Shown: in pieces, positions 9,149 through 17,082 of the stretch
How the letters are laid out: the number at the start of each line of letters is the position of its first letter
How positions within the stretch are numbered: the first letter of the stretch is position 1
IMG/VR virus record: IMGVR_UViG_3300017991_000091
Coordinates: 20,030 to 84,029 of that record
Direction: 5' to 3' (one strand)
Source: a virus
DNA: 64,000 nt
Position numbers and translations under genes: made by a program
The notes under the pieces: model-generated
Databases searched by the model: none
What the model was told of the DNA's origin: nothing
The model's input: the letters and a program-made list of their open reading frames with translations, nothing else

Positions 9149-10069
9149 TTAAATGTCCTCATACATCTTCTTGATTAGTATGGGTATTGTCCTTTTGATT
9201 ACATTTACTGGAACAAAGAAACTTAATCCATCAGAATTCAGGACCCCCCAAGAACATATTCCATAACATCTTCCATCTAAACCAAAAACAGGACCGCCAG
9301 AATTTCCTCCATTAACTGGAGCATCTGTCTGGATATAGAATTGTTTTCTTCCCTCCCTAAAACCTTCATGACAAAGACGACTAAGAATTCCTTTAGTTAC
9401 AGAATGCTCATATCCGTGAGGGTTTCCAATAACAATCATTTCTTGACCAAAATTCAGATCTGTAAGGTTGCCCAGGGAAATTGGTGTATACTTACGACAA
9501 CCCTTTGGAAAATCCACTTTTATTATTCCAAGATCGACTTCACCCGATTCCAAATTAAGGTAGGACGAATCCAAAATTTCCAGGATACTCCCATCAGCCA
9601 TTCGGACACGGATATCCTTTACTCTACCCATATCCAAATTCAACATATGTCCCGCAGTAAGAATAAGTCCTTGATTGTTTAAAACAACCCCGGTTCCACC
9701 AATCATCCATTCATACTCTCCGGCGGACCCATATTGACCCCATTTCTCCACCAAACCCTCAATACTAACAAGGGAAAAGTATGTATCCTTATATACTCTA
9801 TTCACCTGATCAGATTGAAGATCCAGCATTGTATTTGTGTATTCAATAGCTCCTTTGGATACTGACTCTATGAGGGCTTTGCTTTCTAATTTACTTCTCT
9901 GATTCATTTCATGGACCGCAGAGAAACCTTTAGATACAAAATGTGCTATATCAAGATCCCTTTGGATCATTTCCTCTTGGAGATTTACTACATCCTTTTT
10001 TATGTTCCAGATATTAAAGGCAGCGAATAAAAGGACCAATGCTAAAACTATTTGGGTTATCTTCCTCAT
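9149..10069 (-). CDS. Membrane-anchored trypsin-like serine protease
   Basis: A 306-residue protein with an N-terminal membrane anchor (residues 5-22), a helical stalk to about residue 110, and a trypsin-fold (HtrA/DegP-type) protease domain. The full triad is visible: His141 in LTAGH, Asp179 in GEVDLGI and Ser257 in GGNSGGPV. There is no PDZ domain, so it is shorter than DegP. The anchor implies it acts at the inner membrane, facing the periplasm. It overlaps the 47-residue gene upstream (ATGA). The substrate is unknown: it could process virion proteins, host envelope proteins or a superinfecting phage. Confidence 0.85.
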   Translation of the reverse strand: MRKITQIVLALVLLFAAFNIWNIKKDVVNLQEEMIQRDLDIAHFVSKGFSAVHEMNQRSKLESKALIESVSKGAIEYTNTMLDLQSDQVNRVYKDTYFSLVSIEGLVEKWGQYGSAGEYEWMIGGTGVVLNNQGLILTAGHMLNLDMGRVKDIRVRMADGSILEILDSSYLNLESGEVDLGIIKVDFPKGCRKYTPISLGNLTDLNFGQEMIVIGNPHGYEHSVTKGILSRLCHEGFREGRKQFYIQTDAPVNGGNSGGPVFGLDGRCYGICSWGVLNSDGLSFFVPVNVIKRTIPILIKKMYEDI

Positions 10070-10209
10070 CGATTGGTTCTCCTTCTCTCTTTCTGTTTTT
10101 CAAAAGCTGCTGGGCACCTATCTAAATCCTTTCTTTTCCGGTAGAGGTTCTTTTCCTTACAGATCCCATCACAGAGTTTTCCATTACATGCACAAAGTAA
10201 CTTAGACAT
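10066..10209 (-). CDS. Cys-rich micro-protein, 47 aa
   Basis: Starts at ATG 10209 inside the end of the upstream gene. Its TGA overlaps the protease start (ATGA). The sequence has LCACNGKLCDGIC and DRCP, so five cysteines in its first 35 residues could bind a metal. Support comes from the perfect overlaps on both sides; function unknown. Confidence 0.55.
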   Translation of the reverse strand: MSKLLCACNGKLCDGICKEKNLYRKRKDLDRCPAAFEKQKERRRTNR

Positions 10210-10594
10210 CTGGACCATCCTCCTGAATTTGTTCATTCTTTGGCCAATCTACTAAGGGTTTTGATTCTTCCTTCTTAGTGGACTTACTAATAATATAAAG
10301 TATATGATGTGCAAAATTTTTGGCGGTTGATCCAGACATACATACCATAGAAGTCCATAAAGATTTACCCCTCAAAATTCTCCAGGCATATTTAATCCTT
10401 TGCCTGTAAGCCAATCCCTTATCCTTTTCCAAAGGAGTACAATGTTCCCAGAAGGCTAAGTTAATAAATGGAGCATCGGCACAATCACAGAAATCTTCAT
10501 CATCTTCTACCGACACAGCTACTCCTTCCGATCCGCAATCGCAAGGGAACACTTTGGTAGGTAACCATCTACCTTCATCATCTTGCTGCATCAT
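10202..10594 (-). CDS. Conserved phage hypothetical protein, 130 aa
   Basis: The N-terminus has a CDCGSEG motif and a second Cys cluster (FCDCAD). A basic helical segment (RIKYAWRILRGKSLW) and a hydrophobic helix follow. This Cys-cluster plus AWRILRGK arrangement recurs in unannotated phage proteins. No function is known to me. Confidence 0.6.
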   Translation of the reverse strand: MMQQDDEGRWLPTKVFPCDCGSEGVAVSVEDDEDFCDCADAPFINLAFWEHCTPLEKDKGLAYRQRIKYAWRILRGKSLWTSMVCMSGSTAKNFAHHILYIISKSTKKEESKPLVDWPKNEQIQEDGPDV

Positions 10595-10733
10595 CTTCTT
10601 CTCTCATCCTTTCCCTACATCTTTTACAATATCGGATACAAAAGTGCCCAGATGTATTCTCCTTATAACCGCATCTGGGGCAAACCCAATCCTTTCGGAC
10701 TTCCCAATACATGCCCCCTTTCCCAGAAGACAT
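10578..10733 (-). CDS. Zinc-ribbon micro-protein, 51 aa
   Basis: ATG at 10733, 17-bp overlap with the next gene. Two cysteine pairs (CPRCGY and CKRC, with an extra FC between them) form a compact zinc ribbon, followed by a basic and acidic tail. Micro-proteins of this kind may bind nucleic acid or partner proteins. Function not known. Confidence 0.55.
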   Translation of the reverse strand: MSSGKGGMYWEVRKDWVCPRCGYKENTSGHFCIRYCKRCRERMREEDDAAR

Positions 10734-10744
10734 CACATAACTCC

Positions 10745-11512
10745 TTACAGAATATCCAATCGGAGTTCTTCAAGAACATCCAAATCATTTCCATCACAAA
10801 GGCGGATTCTGGAGTCAGTAAGTTCTATGAAAGTGGGATATGCTTCATCCGTCCATGCTCCCGTATTTGCATATATCCTTTTCTTACCCTCTTCCTCAAT
10901 AACAGAAAGTTCTGGTTCATGGGTATGACCAAAGATACTAATAGGAGCTAAATTGATGTCTCTTTGCTTTTGAATGGACAGAGCTAACTGATCTAAATCT
11001 CCTCGGCTATGTGCATTATTTTGAATGGTGGCGGACTCTACCAGAAAATCACCGAACTTCTCCTTCATCTTCAATAACCAAGTATCCATATCTGGGTGAA
11101 CCCATCGTTCCAGTTCCCCCACTAAGACTGTGATATACTTTCCGATGGGCCACTTCAAGTTGAACAGCGGATTTTTGAATCTATTGAATTGATCATACTG
11201 ATGACCATGGAGAGCCACAATTTTTTCACCCTCATATATTTCTGGACATAGTCTAGAGAAAGGGATATAGTCATGATTTCCATAGATATGGGTGACATTT
11301 TTCATGCCTTGAAGTTTTTGAATGATTGCTGGATGGGACCAGAAAATCTTTTCCAGATCCGATTGCCAGAGTTCATATAGATCTCCAAGAATGATTAACT
11401 CTGAGGCTCTCCTATCTGCATAGTCCAGGAAGTTGAGGAAAAGATCATCCCGATGGAAATCATCTATTCCAGTTCCATCGCCTAAATGTATATCGGATAT
11501 GAAGATACGCAT
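10745..11512 (-). CDS. LpxH-like metallophosphoesterase
   Basis: A 255-residue calcineurin-type phosphoesterase. The five metal motifs are in order: SDIHLGD (Asp7, His9), GDLYELW (Asp44), GNHD (79-81), HGHQYD and FGHTHEP. GDLYELW and the overall length match the LpxH branch, which hydrolyses UDP-2,3-diacylglucosamine in lipid A synthesis. Phage homologues could instead act on nucleotides or other phosphodiesters. It sits in the late operon, one base after a Cys-rich micro-protein. The family call is firm; the substrate is inferred. Confidence 0.8.
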   Translation of the reverse strand: MRIFISDIHLGDGTGIDDFHRDDLFLNFLDYADRRASELIILGDLYELWQSDLEKIFWSHPAIIQKLQGMKNVTHIYGNHDYIPFSRLCPEIYEGEKIVALHGHQYDQFNRFKNPLFNLKWPIGKYITVLVGELERWVHPDMDTWLLKMKEKFGDFLVESATIQNNAHSRGDLDQLALSIQKQRDINLAPISIFGHTHEPELSVIEEEGKKRIYANTGAWTDEAYPTFIELTDSRIRLCDGNDLDVLEELRLDIL

Positions 11513-11685
11513 TACGCTATATTCCCATCAAATGGAATTTGTAATTGGACTTCCTTATCCCTTCTTTTTCTGTGCTGATAACCTAGATTTGACATTCTGC
11601 AGGTCCAAAAAGGGCATTTTCGGTCCTCACACCCTTTAATTTCTTCCACATCCTTGGAGGTACAAAAAAGACAGAAATCGTTCAT
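11512..11685 (-). CDS. Cys-rich micro-protein, 57 aa
   Basis: ATG at 11685; its TAA shares one base with the LpxH-like start (TAATG). Cysteines in the order CLFC, C, C, C over residues 5-29 suggest a zinc-binding knuckle. The basic RKRRDK segment suggests nucleic-acid contact. Function unknown. Confidence 0.55.
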   Translation of the reverse strand: MNDFCLFCTSKDVEEIKGCEDRKCPFWTCRMSNLGYQHRKRRDKEVQLQIPFDGNIA

Positions 11686-11790
11686 TGGCTTGAGCTTACT
11701 CCCTTCCTTTCCCTAAGAAAGACTGAATCTCAACTAGGGAATATAGTACCGCGTGCCTCTATTTATATTGTATAATGGCCTTTTGTTTTG
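11686..11790 (-). promoter_or_regulatory. AT-rich gap, possible leftward promoter
   Basis: This gap reads, on the minus strand, TATACAATATAAAT followed by a further TATATT about 25 bases on. These are TATAAT-like hexamers ahead of the 11685 gene. No clear -35 box is visible and no gene was found, so this is a weak candidate for a secondary promoter within the late operon. Confidence 0.25.
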
Positions 11791-11910
11791 TTACTTTTCC
11801 TGATTTTGTTGGCTTTTTTCTTCCCTTTGCTTTTCTGATTCATCCTTCATCTGCCTACAGACTACGGTACTAAATATATCCATCTCTTCTAAGTATACTT
11901 TTTCACCCAT
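11791..11910 (-). CDS. Possible micro-protein, 39 aa
   Basis: ATG at 11910 (a second in-frame ATG at 11913) overlaps the end of the cupin gene, with GGAGAAGA just upstream. The product is highly charged and Gln-rich at its end (SQQNQEK), with no motif. Support is only the ribosome site and the overlap, so it may not be real. Confidence 0.35.
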   Translation of the reverse strand: MGEKVYLEEMDIFSTVVCRQMKDESEKQREEKSQQNQEK

Positions 11911-12292
11911 CATTCTTCTCCAAATCTTCGTAGATTACTGGTCCTACCCTACCAGCAAGCTTACCTATAAATCCAACTGATTCCCTTTGGATATCATTTT
12001 CATCATATCTTACAAACATCACTTCAATGCAAATAGTCTCCTCTGAGGCCTGAAACTGATGCTTTGTTCCGGCAAAGACTGTAAAACTGTGCCCAGGTGA
12101 CAGGACCGAGTCGCCTTTATCTGTCTTTATCTTCAACTGTCCTGAAATCACATGGAACACATTATGCTTTGCTTTATGAGTATGTAGGGAACAAGTCCCA
12201 CCCTTCTTTATTTTTAGTACATTAACGCTACAGAGATCATTGTTGTAGATCTCGTCATTCGTTCCCCAGATTTTCGGCCAACAGTTGGACAT
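11903..12292 (-). CDS. Single-domain cupin (mannose-6-P isomerase-like)
   Basis: About 129 residues forming one cupin barrel. Motif 1 is GTCSLHTHKAKHNVFHVISG with two His ligands, and motif 2 is PGHSFTVFAGTKHQF. This pattern is seen in type II mannose-6-phosphate isomerase C-domains and in small sugar-binding cupins. It starts at ATG 12292 (GTG 12295 possible), overlapping the stop of the 32-residue gene. Its activity is not determined; it could bind or isomerise a sugar phosphate. Confidence 0.7.
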   Translation of the reverse strand: MSNCWPKIWGTNDEIYNNDLCSVNVLKIKKGGTCSLHTHKAKHNVFHVISGQLKIKTDKGDSVLSPGHSFTVFAGTKHQFQASEETICIEVMFVRYDENDIQRESVGFIGKLAGRVGPVIYEDLEKNDG

Positions 12293-12390
12293 CACTTCTC
12301 CCTAAATAAATCCCAAGTCCTTAATACCATATATACATAGTAGGGCACAACCAGAGCAACCAATAAATTTTCAATTGGGTTGATCTCCAT
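12292..12390 (-). CDS. Possible one-span membrane micro-protein, 32 aa
   Basis: ATG at 12390, stop overlapping the cupin start. Almost all of residues 7-24 are hydrophobic (LLVALVVPYYVYMVL). Translational coupling at both ends supports it, but it is very short. Function unknown. Confidence 0.4.
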   Translation of the reverse strand: MEINPIENLLVALVVPYYVYMVLRTWDLFREK

Positions 12391-12400
12391 TAAGAACCGA

Positions 12401-13036
12401 CTATCCCTTTCGTGCCACTTGATACTTTACAACTACCTGATTTCCACCATTAAAGTTCTTGGCCGCCAATCGGCACTTTCCATTCTCATAGATTACACCG
12501 GAGATCATTTCTCCTTGGATATTCCCACCCGGAGTGCCTGTGGAAATTACTTCACCTGACATAGTATGAATTGTGATTTGGCCCCTGTTCACTATTTTCA
12601 AACCAGGATCAGTAAATAGGTCCCCGGTAAATCCACTATCAGAAAGGTTTAAAGTGGACTCCTTTGGCTGTGCTTCACCTACTGTTCCTATTGGCGGAGC
12701 GATGGTACTAGGTTGTTGGATTGGAATACCTTCCTGGGGAGGTGGTGGAGATATTGGAACTATCCTACCACTCTTCTTCTGATTAAGATCAGGAGGACTG
12801 GGCATCTCATCTTTTAGGACTTCCAGGATATCTCCTACCCTGGTTTTAAAAGTATTAAAGTCCATACTATCATGGAAAGTTCCATGAGGTGTAACCACAT
12901 CCATTCCTTCGATTTCCCCTTTATCATTCCTATGGGCACAAATGGCCTTGACTTCTGAAGTTAGAACGAAGGAGGATTCCAGTTCTGTAAAGTTCTTCAG
13001 TAGCCGTGCCAATTTAGTTACGTTTGATTTATCCAT
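12401..13036 (-). CDS. Hypothetical protein with Pro-rich linker, 211 aa
   Basis: Residues 1-85 form an N-terminal helical and beta domain. A Pro-rich linker follows (about 90-125, including PISPPPPQEG), then a Gly/Ser/Thr-rich beta domain to the end. The two-domain layout joined by a Pro linker is seen in virion accessory proteins. No motif gives a function. Confidence 0.5.
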   Translation of the reverse strand: MDKSNVTKLARLLKNFTELESSFVLTSEVKAICAHRNDKGEIEGMDVVTPHGTFHDSMDFNTFKTRVGDILEVLKDEMPSPPDLNQKKSGRIVPISPPPPQEGIPIQQPSTIAPPIGTVGEAQPKESTLNLSDSGFTGDLFTDPGLKIVNRGQITIHTMSGEVISTGTPGGNIQGEMISGVIYENGKCRLAAKNFNGGNQVVVKYQVARKG

Positions 13037-13067
13037 GCTTCTTCTCCAATTACAGATTACATGAAAG

Positions 13068-13205
13068 TTACACTACCATCATTCCGGGAGGATTATGTTG
13101 TGGATGCAGACAAGGTTTTGGTGGTACCCAAGTTCCATTTGGATGCCAATTATCCTTTATCTTTCCAAACTGAGACCAATCTACATTGGCTATCGCATCA
13201 TACAT
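13068..13205 (-). CDS. Small protein with CLHPQHNPP motif, 45 aa
   Basis: ATG at 13205 preceded by AGGAGAAC. The C-terminal half has CLHPQHNPPG, a Cys-His motif that recurs at the ends of small unannotated phage proteins. It may bind a metal. A strong ribosome site and this motif support it despite its length; its function is unknown. Confidence 0.6.
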   Translation of the reverse strand: MYDAIANVDWSQFGKIKDNWHPNGTWVPPKPCLHPQHNPPGMMVV

Positions 13206-13230
13206 TTTGTTCTCCTAAAAGTAAAAGAGG

Positions 13231-13902
13231 TTACCCTATCAAACTTTCTTTCTTTGCTGTTGCCACCGCTACCTGAGTCTCCGTATCCTGAGTTGTATTA
13301 AAGACGGCCTTTGCCTTCTCATACAATTCTGGGCTATTGGTCTTCCAATCTTTCATCAAAGTGCTAACCCCAGAGATAACTTGGACAAACTGTTTCTGTT
13401 TGGCAGACAACTCTTCTGCTGTCTTTCCGGTAGCTTCTGCTAAGGCCTTCTCCATATCTTGAGGAGTCATATCACCAGGCCTCTTTCTCATCAGACCCAG
13501 AAGTCCAGTTAAAGTACCCATTCCAGCTAAACTTAGTCCTAAGGAAAGTAATCCCTTTTCACCAAATAAGGCCTCTTCTCTTTGTAGTCCAGAATTCACA
13601 TTATGAGAACTAACCTTCTTACAATGAGAGTAATCCTTTATATCCTTAGCCCTGGCCTGATCCAGACGGAACTGTTCCATATCATGGGCAATATCCAAAT
13701 CTTCATCCAACTTCTGGGCATCTGCAAGATTAGGCCAAAGCCAACTGCGATAGTCCCCTTCCTCTCCGGCTCCTTTTTCAATTACATAATTCTTTGATCT
13801 CTGGTCTACTTCTGTGGGGGTCATAAGATGACTAAGAGTAGCACACCCAATTCCTACAACGAGCATTAAAGCACTTACCAAAATTACTAAGAACTTTTTC
13901 AT
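13231..13902 (-). CDS. Predicted lipoprotein, 223 aa
   Basis: A signal peptide (MKKFLVILVSALMLVV) ends in lipobox VGIGC, with Cys20 as the lipidated residue, so the protein should be anchored in a bacterial membrane facing the periplasm. The mature part is helical, with a Gly/Leu-rich hydrophobic stretch near residues 118-140. Neighbours downstream of the portal are small membrane proteins. A lysis (spanin-like) or superinfection-exclusion role is possible but not shown. Confidence 0.65.
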   Translation of the reverse strand: MKKFLVILVSALMLVVGIGCATLSHLMTPTEVDQRSKNYVIEKGAGEEGDYRSWLWPNLADAQKLDEDLDIAHDMEQFRLDQARAKDIKDYSHCKKVSSHNVNSGLQREEALFGEKGLLSLGLSLAGMGTLTGLLGLMRKRPGDMTPQDMEKALAEATGKTAEELSAKQKQFVQVISGVSTLMKDWKTNSPELYEKAKAVFNTTQDTETQVAVATAKKESLIG

Positions 13903-14096
13903 TTTGTTTCTCCTTTTTTATTCTTTGTCAACAAAAGGGCTATAATTATCGGTATCGAATAGTATTGTAGCCTATCCGGCATATTTTGGCAAATCATGGA
14001 CAACCAATGCCAGGGAGCAATCCGAGCTAACCAATAGCTCTCCCCAAAAACTCCCCAAAGGGAGATTAAAAAGATACACCAAAGAAGTAATTTCAT
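13899..14096 (-). CDS. Small membrane protein, 65 aa
   Basis: Two hydrophobic segments (about residues 2-18 and 46-58) with a Lys-rich C-terminus (TKNKKGETK). This is the size and layout of class II holins. It overlaps the lipoprotein gene by 4 bp (ATGA) and the 14093 gene by 4 bp. A lysis role is a hypothesis based on topology. Confidence 0.5.
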   Translation of the reverse strand: MKLLLWCIFLISLWGVFGESYWLARIAPWHWLSMICQNMPDRLQYYSIPIIIALLLTKNKKGETK

Positions 14097-14344
14097 TCTT
14101 CTTCTCCTAACTTTTCAATTTCTTTTATTCTCTGTTCCAATAATTTCCAGATCTCCGTCTTCCTCTTCTCTTCCTGTTCTACATGATATCGAAAGAAAAG
14201 AAATAGACTACCCAGTCCGACACAAATAAAGGCCAAAAGGATATCCTTCTCAACAAATATGAGATACATCCCAATTAGGCCACCAAATAGGGCGGGTAAG
14301 ATATTCAAAAGAGAATTCCCTACTTTAGAGGACTGATAAAACAT
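14093..14344 (-). CDS. Small two-span membrane protein with coiled-coil tail
   Basis: An 83-residue protein with two adjacent membrane spans (about 12-30 and 34-50) and a charged, helical C-terminal tail (EEKRKTEIWKLLEQRIKEI). Overlaps its upstream neighbour by 20 bp and its downstream neighbour by 4 bp. It could be part of a holin or antiholin set with the 13899 gene. Function unproven. Confidence 0.5.
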   Translation of the reverse strand: MFYQSSKVGNSLLNILPALFGGLIGMYLIFVEKDILLAFICVGLGSLFLFFRYHVEQEEKRKTEIWKLLEQRIKEIEKLGEEE

Positions 14345-14564
14345 GATTATCCACCTTAATTTTCTTTTTCCTTATAATGGTTGAGATGGCCCTAAGAGTT
14401 AATTGTTCTCCTGTTATGAGAGAGAATAGAGTTATTAATGAGGATCCCAGGAACCTATCCGCCGACTCTACCTTAGACCCATCCTTTCGGAAACCAATTA
14501 ATCGTGCAGGAACATATGGGTCCTCCTCGACTATATTGGTTTTTATTCTTGTGAGATCAATCAT
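14325..14564 (-). CDS. Hypothetical protein, 79 aa
   Basis: A soluble beta-then-helix protein that starts MIDLTRIKTNIVEEDPYVPA. It is the second gene of the late operon, 75 bp after the portal, and overlaps the next gene by 20 bp. No recognised motif. Confidence 0.5.
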   Translation of the reverse strand: MIDLTRIKTNIVEEDPYVPARLIGFRKDGSKVESADRFLGSSLITLFSLITGEQLTLRAISTIIRKKKIKVDNHVLSVL

Positions 14565-14639
14565 TTTTCTTCTCCTAAGATGAAAATATGGCGTCCCCGA
14601 ACTTAATCAGGAACGCACTTTGTTTAGTTGAAAGAGGAC

Positions 14640-16433
14640 TTACCTGGGATCCCCCATCTCGGATACTTCCGTTCTCCTCTGTTCATCCTCAAGTGTCATT
14701 TGACGAGAGGGCTTCTCATCTCTTTTATGTTCCTTTATTACTGCACTTCCATATCGATCCTTCCAATCCTTCTCCCATCTGTTCTGGAAAAGTAGGGTTG
14801 ATCTTTCTCTCAGATATGGACCAATATCTCTCCCTTCCTTAAGTAACTTCCTAGTAGTCAAAGGCAAGAAGGACATTAAATCCGTATTGTAAATAGGATA
14901 CCTCTTATACTCATTCTCCTTACTTTCGCCCACAATTATGGTCTGAGCCCCCTTCTTGAACTGAGATAGATCGAAGTCCTCTAACTTTAAGATCTTCTGA
15001 TTTAGATAATTGAATATCTTTTCTTGGTCCAAATCAGAGTCCACTTTTTCCAACATATCCATAAATCGTTCAATGGTTTCCGTTCCTTCGGCCAGATTTT
15101 CTTGAAGTTGCTTTTCCTCTGCCGTACTTGGACTAGACATGTTCACTTCAAACAGTGCTGGATCTGGATCTAAGTTCTGGTAGGCCAGATGAATTTGACA
15201 CAGTCTCTTAATCCCCATAATAAGGGCTCTTTGTAATCTACGAGAGTTTCTTGCGAAACCAATGTCCAATTGTTCAATGGCCTCAGATCCTAAGGACCCG
15301 GTGGCCTCATCCACATATCCGCCCAGTAAGGAAAGTGGTGTACTTAGAGCACAAGCCAATTGTTGCTTAAGTTCTTCCACATCCACAATCCAACGGATAT
15401 CCGGATTCCCACCTATCTCATCTATGGCCAAATCATTAGTATCTGGAAGAGGTAGGAAAAGATCTTCTGTTACTCCGAATGGATTTTCCTTTGACGAAAA
15501 ATTAGGGTCACTATCGGATGTATTAATCGTCCTGGCCCTTTTTAGTGTATTTGCTATTTGATCAATAAGGGAATCAAGCATTTCCGCATTATTTGCATCA
15601 ACCTTCAGTGTATAAATGTACCTAAGTATTCCTCTTGTCATCCTGGCCAGAAGTAAACTATCCTCTGCCATCCTCAATCTTCTATACGTAGGAAGTGCAT
15701 CTAATATGAGGGAAGTGCCATATCTGGTTGAGGCCTGTCTAGTATCATGCCCTAACATTAAGGACATCGTTTTGAACTCTGTGTAGGAGGGATCCCCAAA
15801 CTGGGGTCTGGTTCGCTTGGCTCCCAAAAGGCGGAAATGTACATACTTCCAGGGCTCAATTAAGGCCTGTTCACTTGTATTTGAGCTCTGGCCTAAGGGA
15901 GTATCATAAAATCCTACTAAAATACCATCATGCTCTACCCTACTAATTTCAATGGGATTCCTATCATCCTGAATGGATACTACTCCTAGATTAGGAAGTC
16001 CTTTTACCTCTACAAACAAATCACCAAAGGCCGCAACTGTCCAAGCCCAGTCATAGATCTTTTCTTCTATACCTATATCATCCAGGAAGTTCGATAGTAT
16101 CTTTTGGTACTTTGAACTTTCACTCGTTACCCAGACGGACGCGTTATGAATCGGCGACATTGTGCAGGAAGACGTCGCGTAAAGTCTCACTGCTGCTGCC
16201 ATAAGTGCATGGTCAAGTGATCGGTTTAGTTGTGCAGTGTAACGTTGACGGTCCCACGTAACACTTACATCAGCCTGGATATCCCTTTGCAATTGGCTGA
16301 AAGTAATTCCCACCCTTCGGATGAGTTCCTTTTCCTTCTGGGTGAGCTTTCCTTGATCCAGGACGTCTGCTGAAATGGTTGGGGACTTTTTGGTTAAGTC
16401 CCTAAGGAGGGTAAATGGATTATATATCTCCAC
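14640..16433 (-). CDS. Portal protein (T4 gp20-like class)
   Basis: A 597-residue protein with portal features: an N-terminal clip and stem region, TWDRQRYTAQLNRSLDHALM, a conserved core with EPWKYVHFRLLGAKR and GTSLILDALPTYRRLRMAEDSLLLARMTRG, and later ALSTPLSLLGGYVDEATG. The dodecameric portal forms the DNA entry vertex of the capsid and nucleates head assembly. It is the first gene of the leftward operon. One ESK (VGESKE) occurs near residue 517, as in the downstream head proteins. Confidence 0.85.
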   Translation of the reverse strand: MEIYNPFTLLRDLTKKSPTISADVLDQGKLTQKEKELIRRVGITFSQLQRDIQADVSVTWDRQRYTAQLNRSLDHALMAAAVRLYATSSCTMSPIHNASVWVTSESSKYQKILSNFLDDIGIEEKIYDWAWTVAAFGDLFVEVKGLPNLGVVSIQDDRNPIEISRVEHDGILVGFYDTPLGQSSNTSEQALIEPWKYVHFRLLGAKRTRPQFGDPSYTEFKTMSLMLGHDTRQASTRYGTSLILDALPTYRRLRMAEDSLLLARMTRGILRYIYTLKVDANNAEMLDSLIDQIANTLKRARTINTSDSDPNFSSKENPFGVTEDLFLPLPDTNDLAIDEIGGNPDIRWIVDVEELKQQLACALSTPLSLLGGYVDEATGSLGSEAIEQLDIGFARNSRRLQRALIMGIKRLCQIHLAYQNLDPDPALFEVNMSSPSTAEEKQLQENLAEGTETIERFMDMLEKVDSDLDQEKIFNYLNQKILKLEDFDLSQFKKGAQTIIVGESKENEYKRYPIYNTDLMSFLPLTTRKLLKEGRDIGPYLRERSTLLFQNRWEKDWKDRYGSAVIKEHKRDEKPSRQMTLEDEQRRTEVSEMGDPR

Positions 16434-16788
16434 TATAAAACCTTTATTTTTGAATTAAAAAAGGGGTTTACTATAAAAGTGATCTTCCTTGCTACATATC
16501 ATTAATTATATTGAGTAAATGGCATAAATAATATGGATTTTTTAGTATAATAATTTGGCCTTAGGAATGGTATTAGGAAACCAATTGTTTTTAGTTCAAT
16601 AATTAGGGTATTATTGGATACCTAAAAATTTTAAAAATTCTGGATTTTTTGTTTGTTTTTCCTTTAAAATAGGTTATAATTTAAATGTAAGGGGGAAACT
16701 TTTTGGGGGATTTAGGATGATAGGGGCACAAAAGCATATGGGGACTTTAAGGTATAATATTTCCATCCTTTTTATCAAGTTCTATTCC
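16434..16788. promoter_or_regulatory. Divergent control region between late and early/middle operons
   Basis: An AT-rich stretch without a convincing gene. It separates the leftward portal operon from the rightward genes, so promoters for both are expected here. On the minus strand TATAAT lies at 16510-16505. On the plus strand, TATAAT boxes lie at 16546-16551 (within TAGTATAATAA), 16675-16680 and 16753-16758. Several T- and A-runs could bend the DNA. Confidence 0.6.
16653..16680 (+). promoter_or_regulatory. Sigma70-like promoter
   Basis: TTGTTT at 16653-16658 and TATAAT at 16675-16680 with 16-bp spacing. The box is followed by TTAAATGTAAGG. The same downstream string (TTTAAATATA or TTTATATATAAGG) follows the promoters at 19486 and 43298, which suggests a shared promoter type. 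Confidence 0.55.
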
Positions 16789-16959
16789 ATGAACGCTGGC
16801 TCTATTGGAATCCACGGATGTTTAGGAGCAACCTCCTACATTGATAAAGTCCTTACTAAGGACGATGCCAAGAAGTACTGGAAGAAGAAAGTATCCGAAG
16901 GCTGGCACAAATGTGATAATAATGGGGCACCGATACGAGATTGGTGGTTTTGGAATTAA
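16789..16959 (+). CDS. Small hypothetical protein, 56 aa
   Basis: ATG at 16789 (an in-frame ATG at 16717 would add 24 residues but would span a TATAAT box at 16753). The product ends in GWHKCDNNGAPIRDWWFWN, rich in Trp. No good ribosome site is seen. Function unknown. Confidence 0.4.
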   Translation: MNAGSIGIHGCLGATSYIDKVLTKDDAKKYWKKKVSEGWHKCDNNGAPIRDWWFWN

Positions 16960-17082
16960 AAGTTCATTTTTGAATTGTTGAGGTGGAAAATAGCAAAGAT
17001 AACAATTTACGCTGGGTTTGTAAGGCGAACCAAAAACGTGGGCGAAGGGTTTGCCGAGATATGTAAGAGATCTGCGAGGATT

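Noticed and set aside
13061-13301. Rightward frames of 68-71 codons opposite the 45-aa gene and the lipoprotein
   Set aside because: They overlap the leftward genes, and the only strong ribosome site and motif are on the minus strand.
14-16433. Many rightward open frames of 60-170 codons across the left third
   Set aside because: They lie opposite the convincing leftward genes and have low-complexity Ser/Phe-rich translations caused by Glu/Lys-rich coding on the other strand. None has a good ribosome site with a motif.
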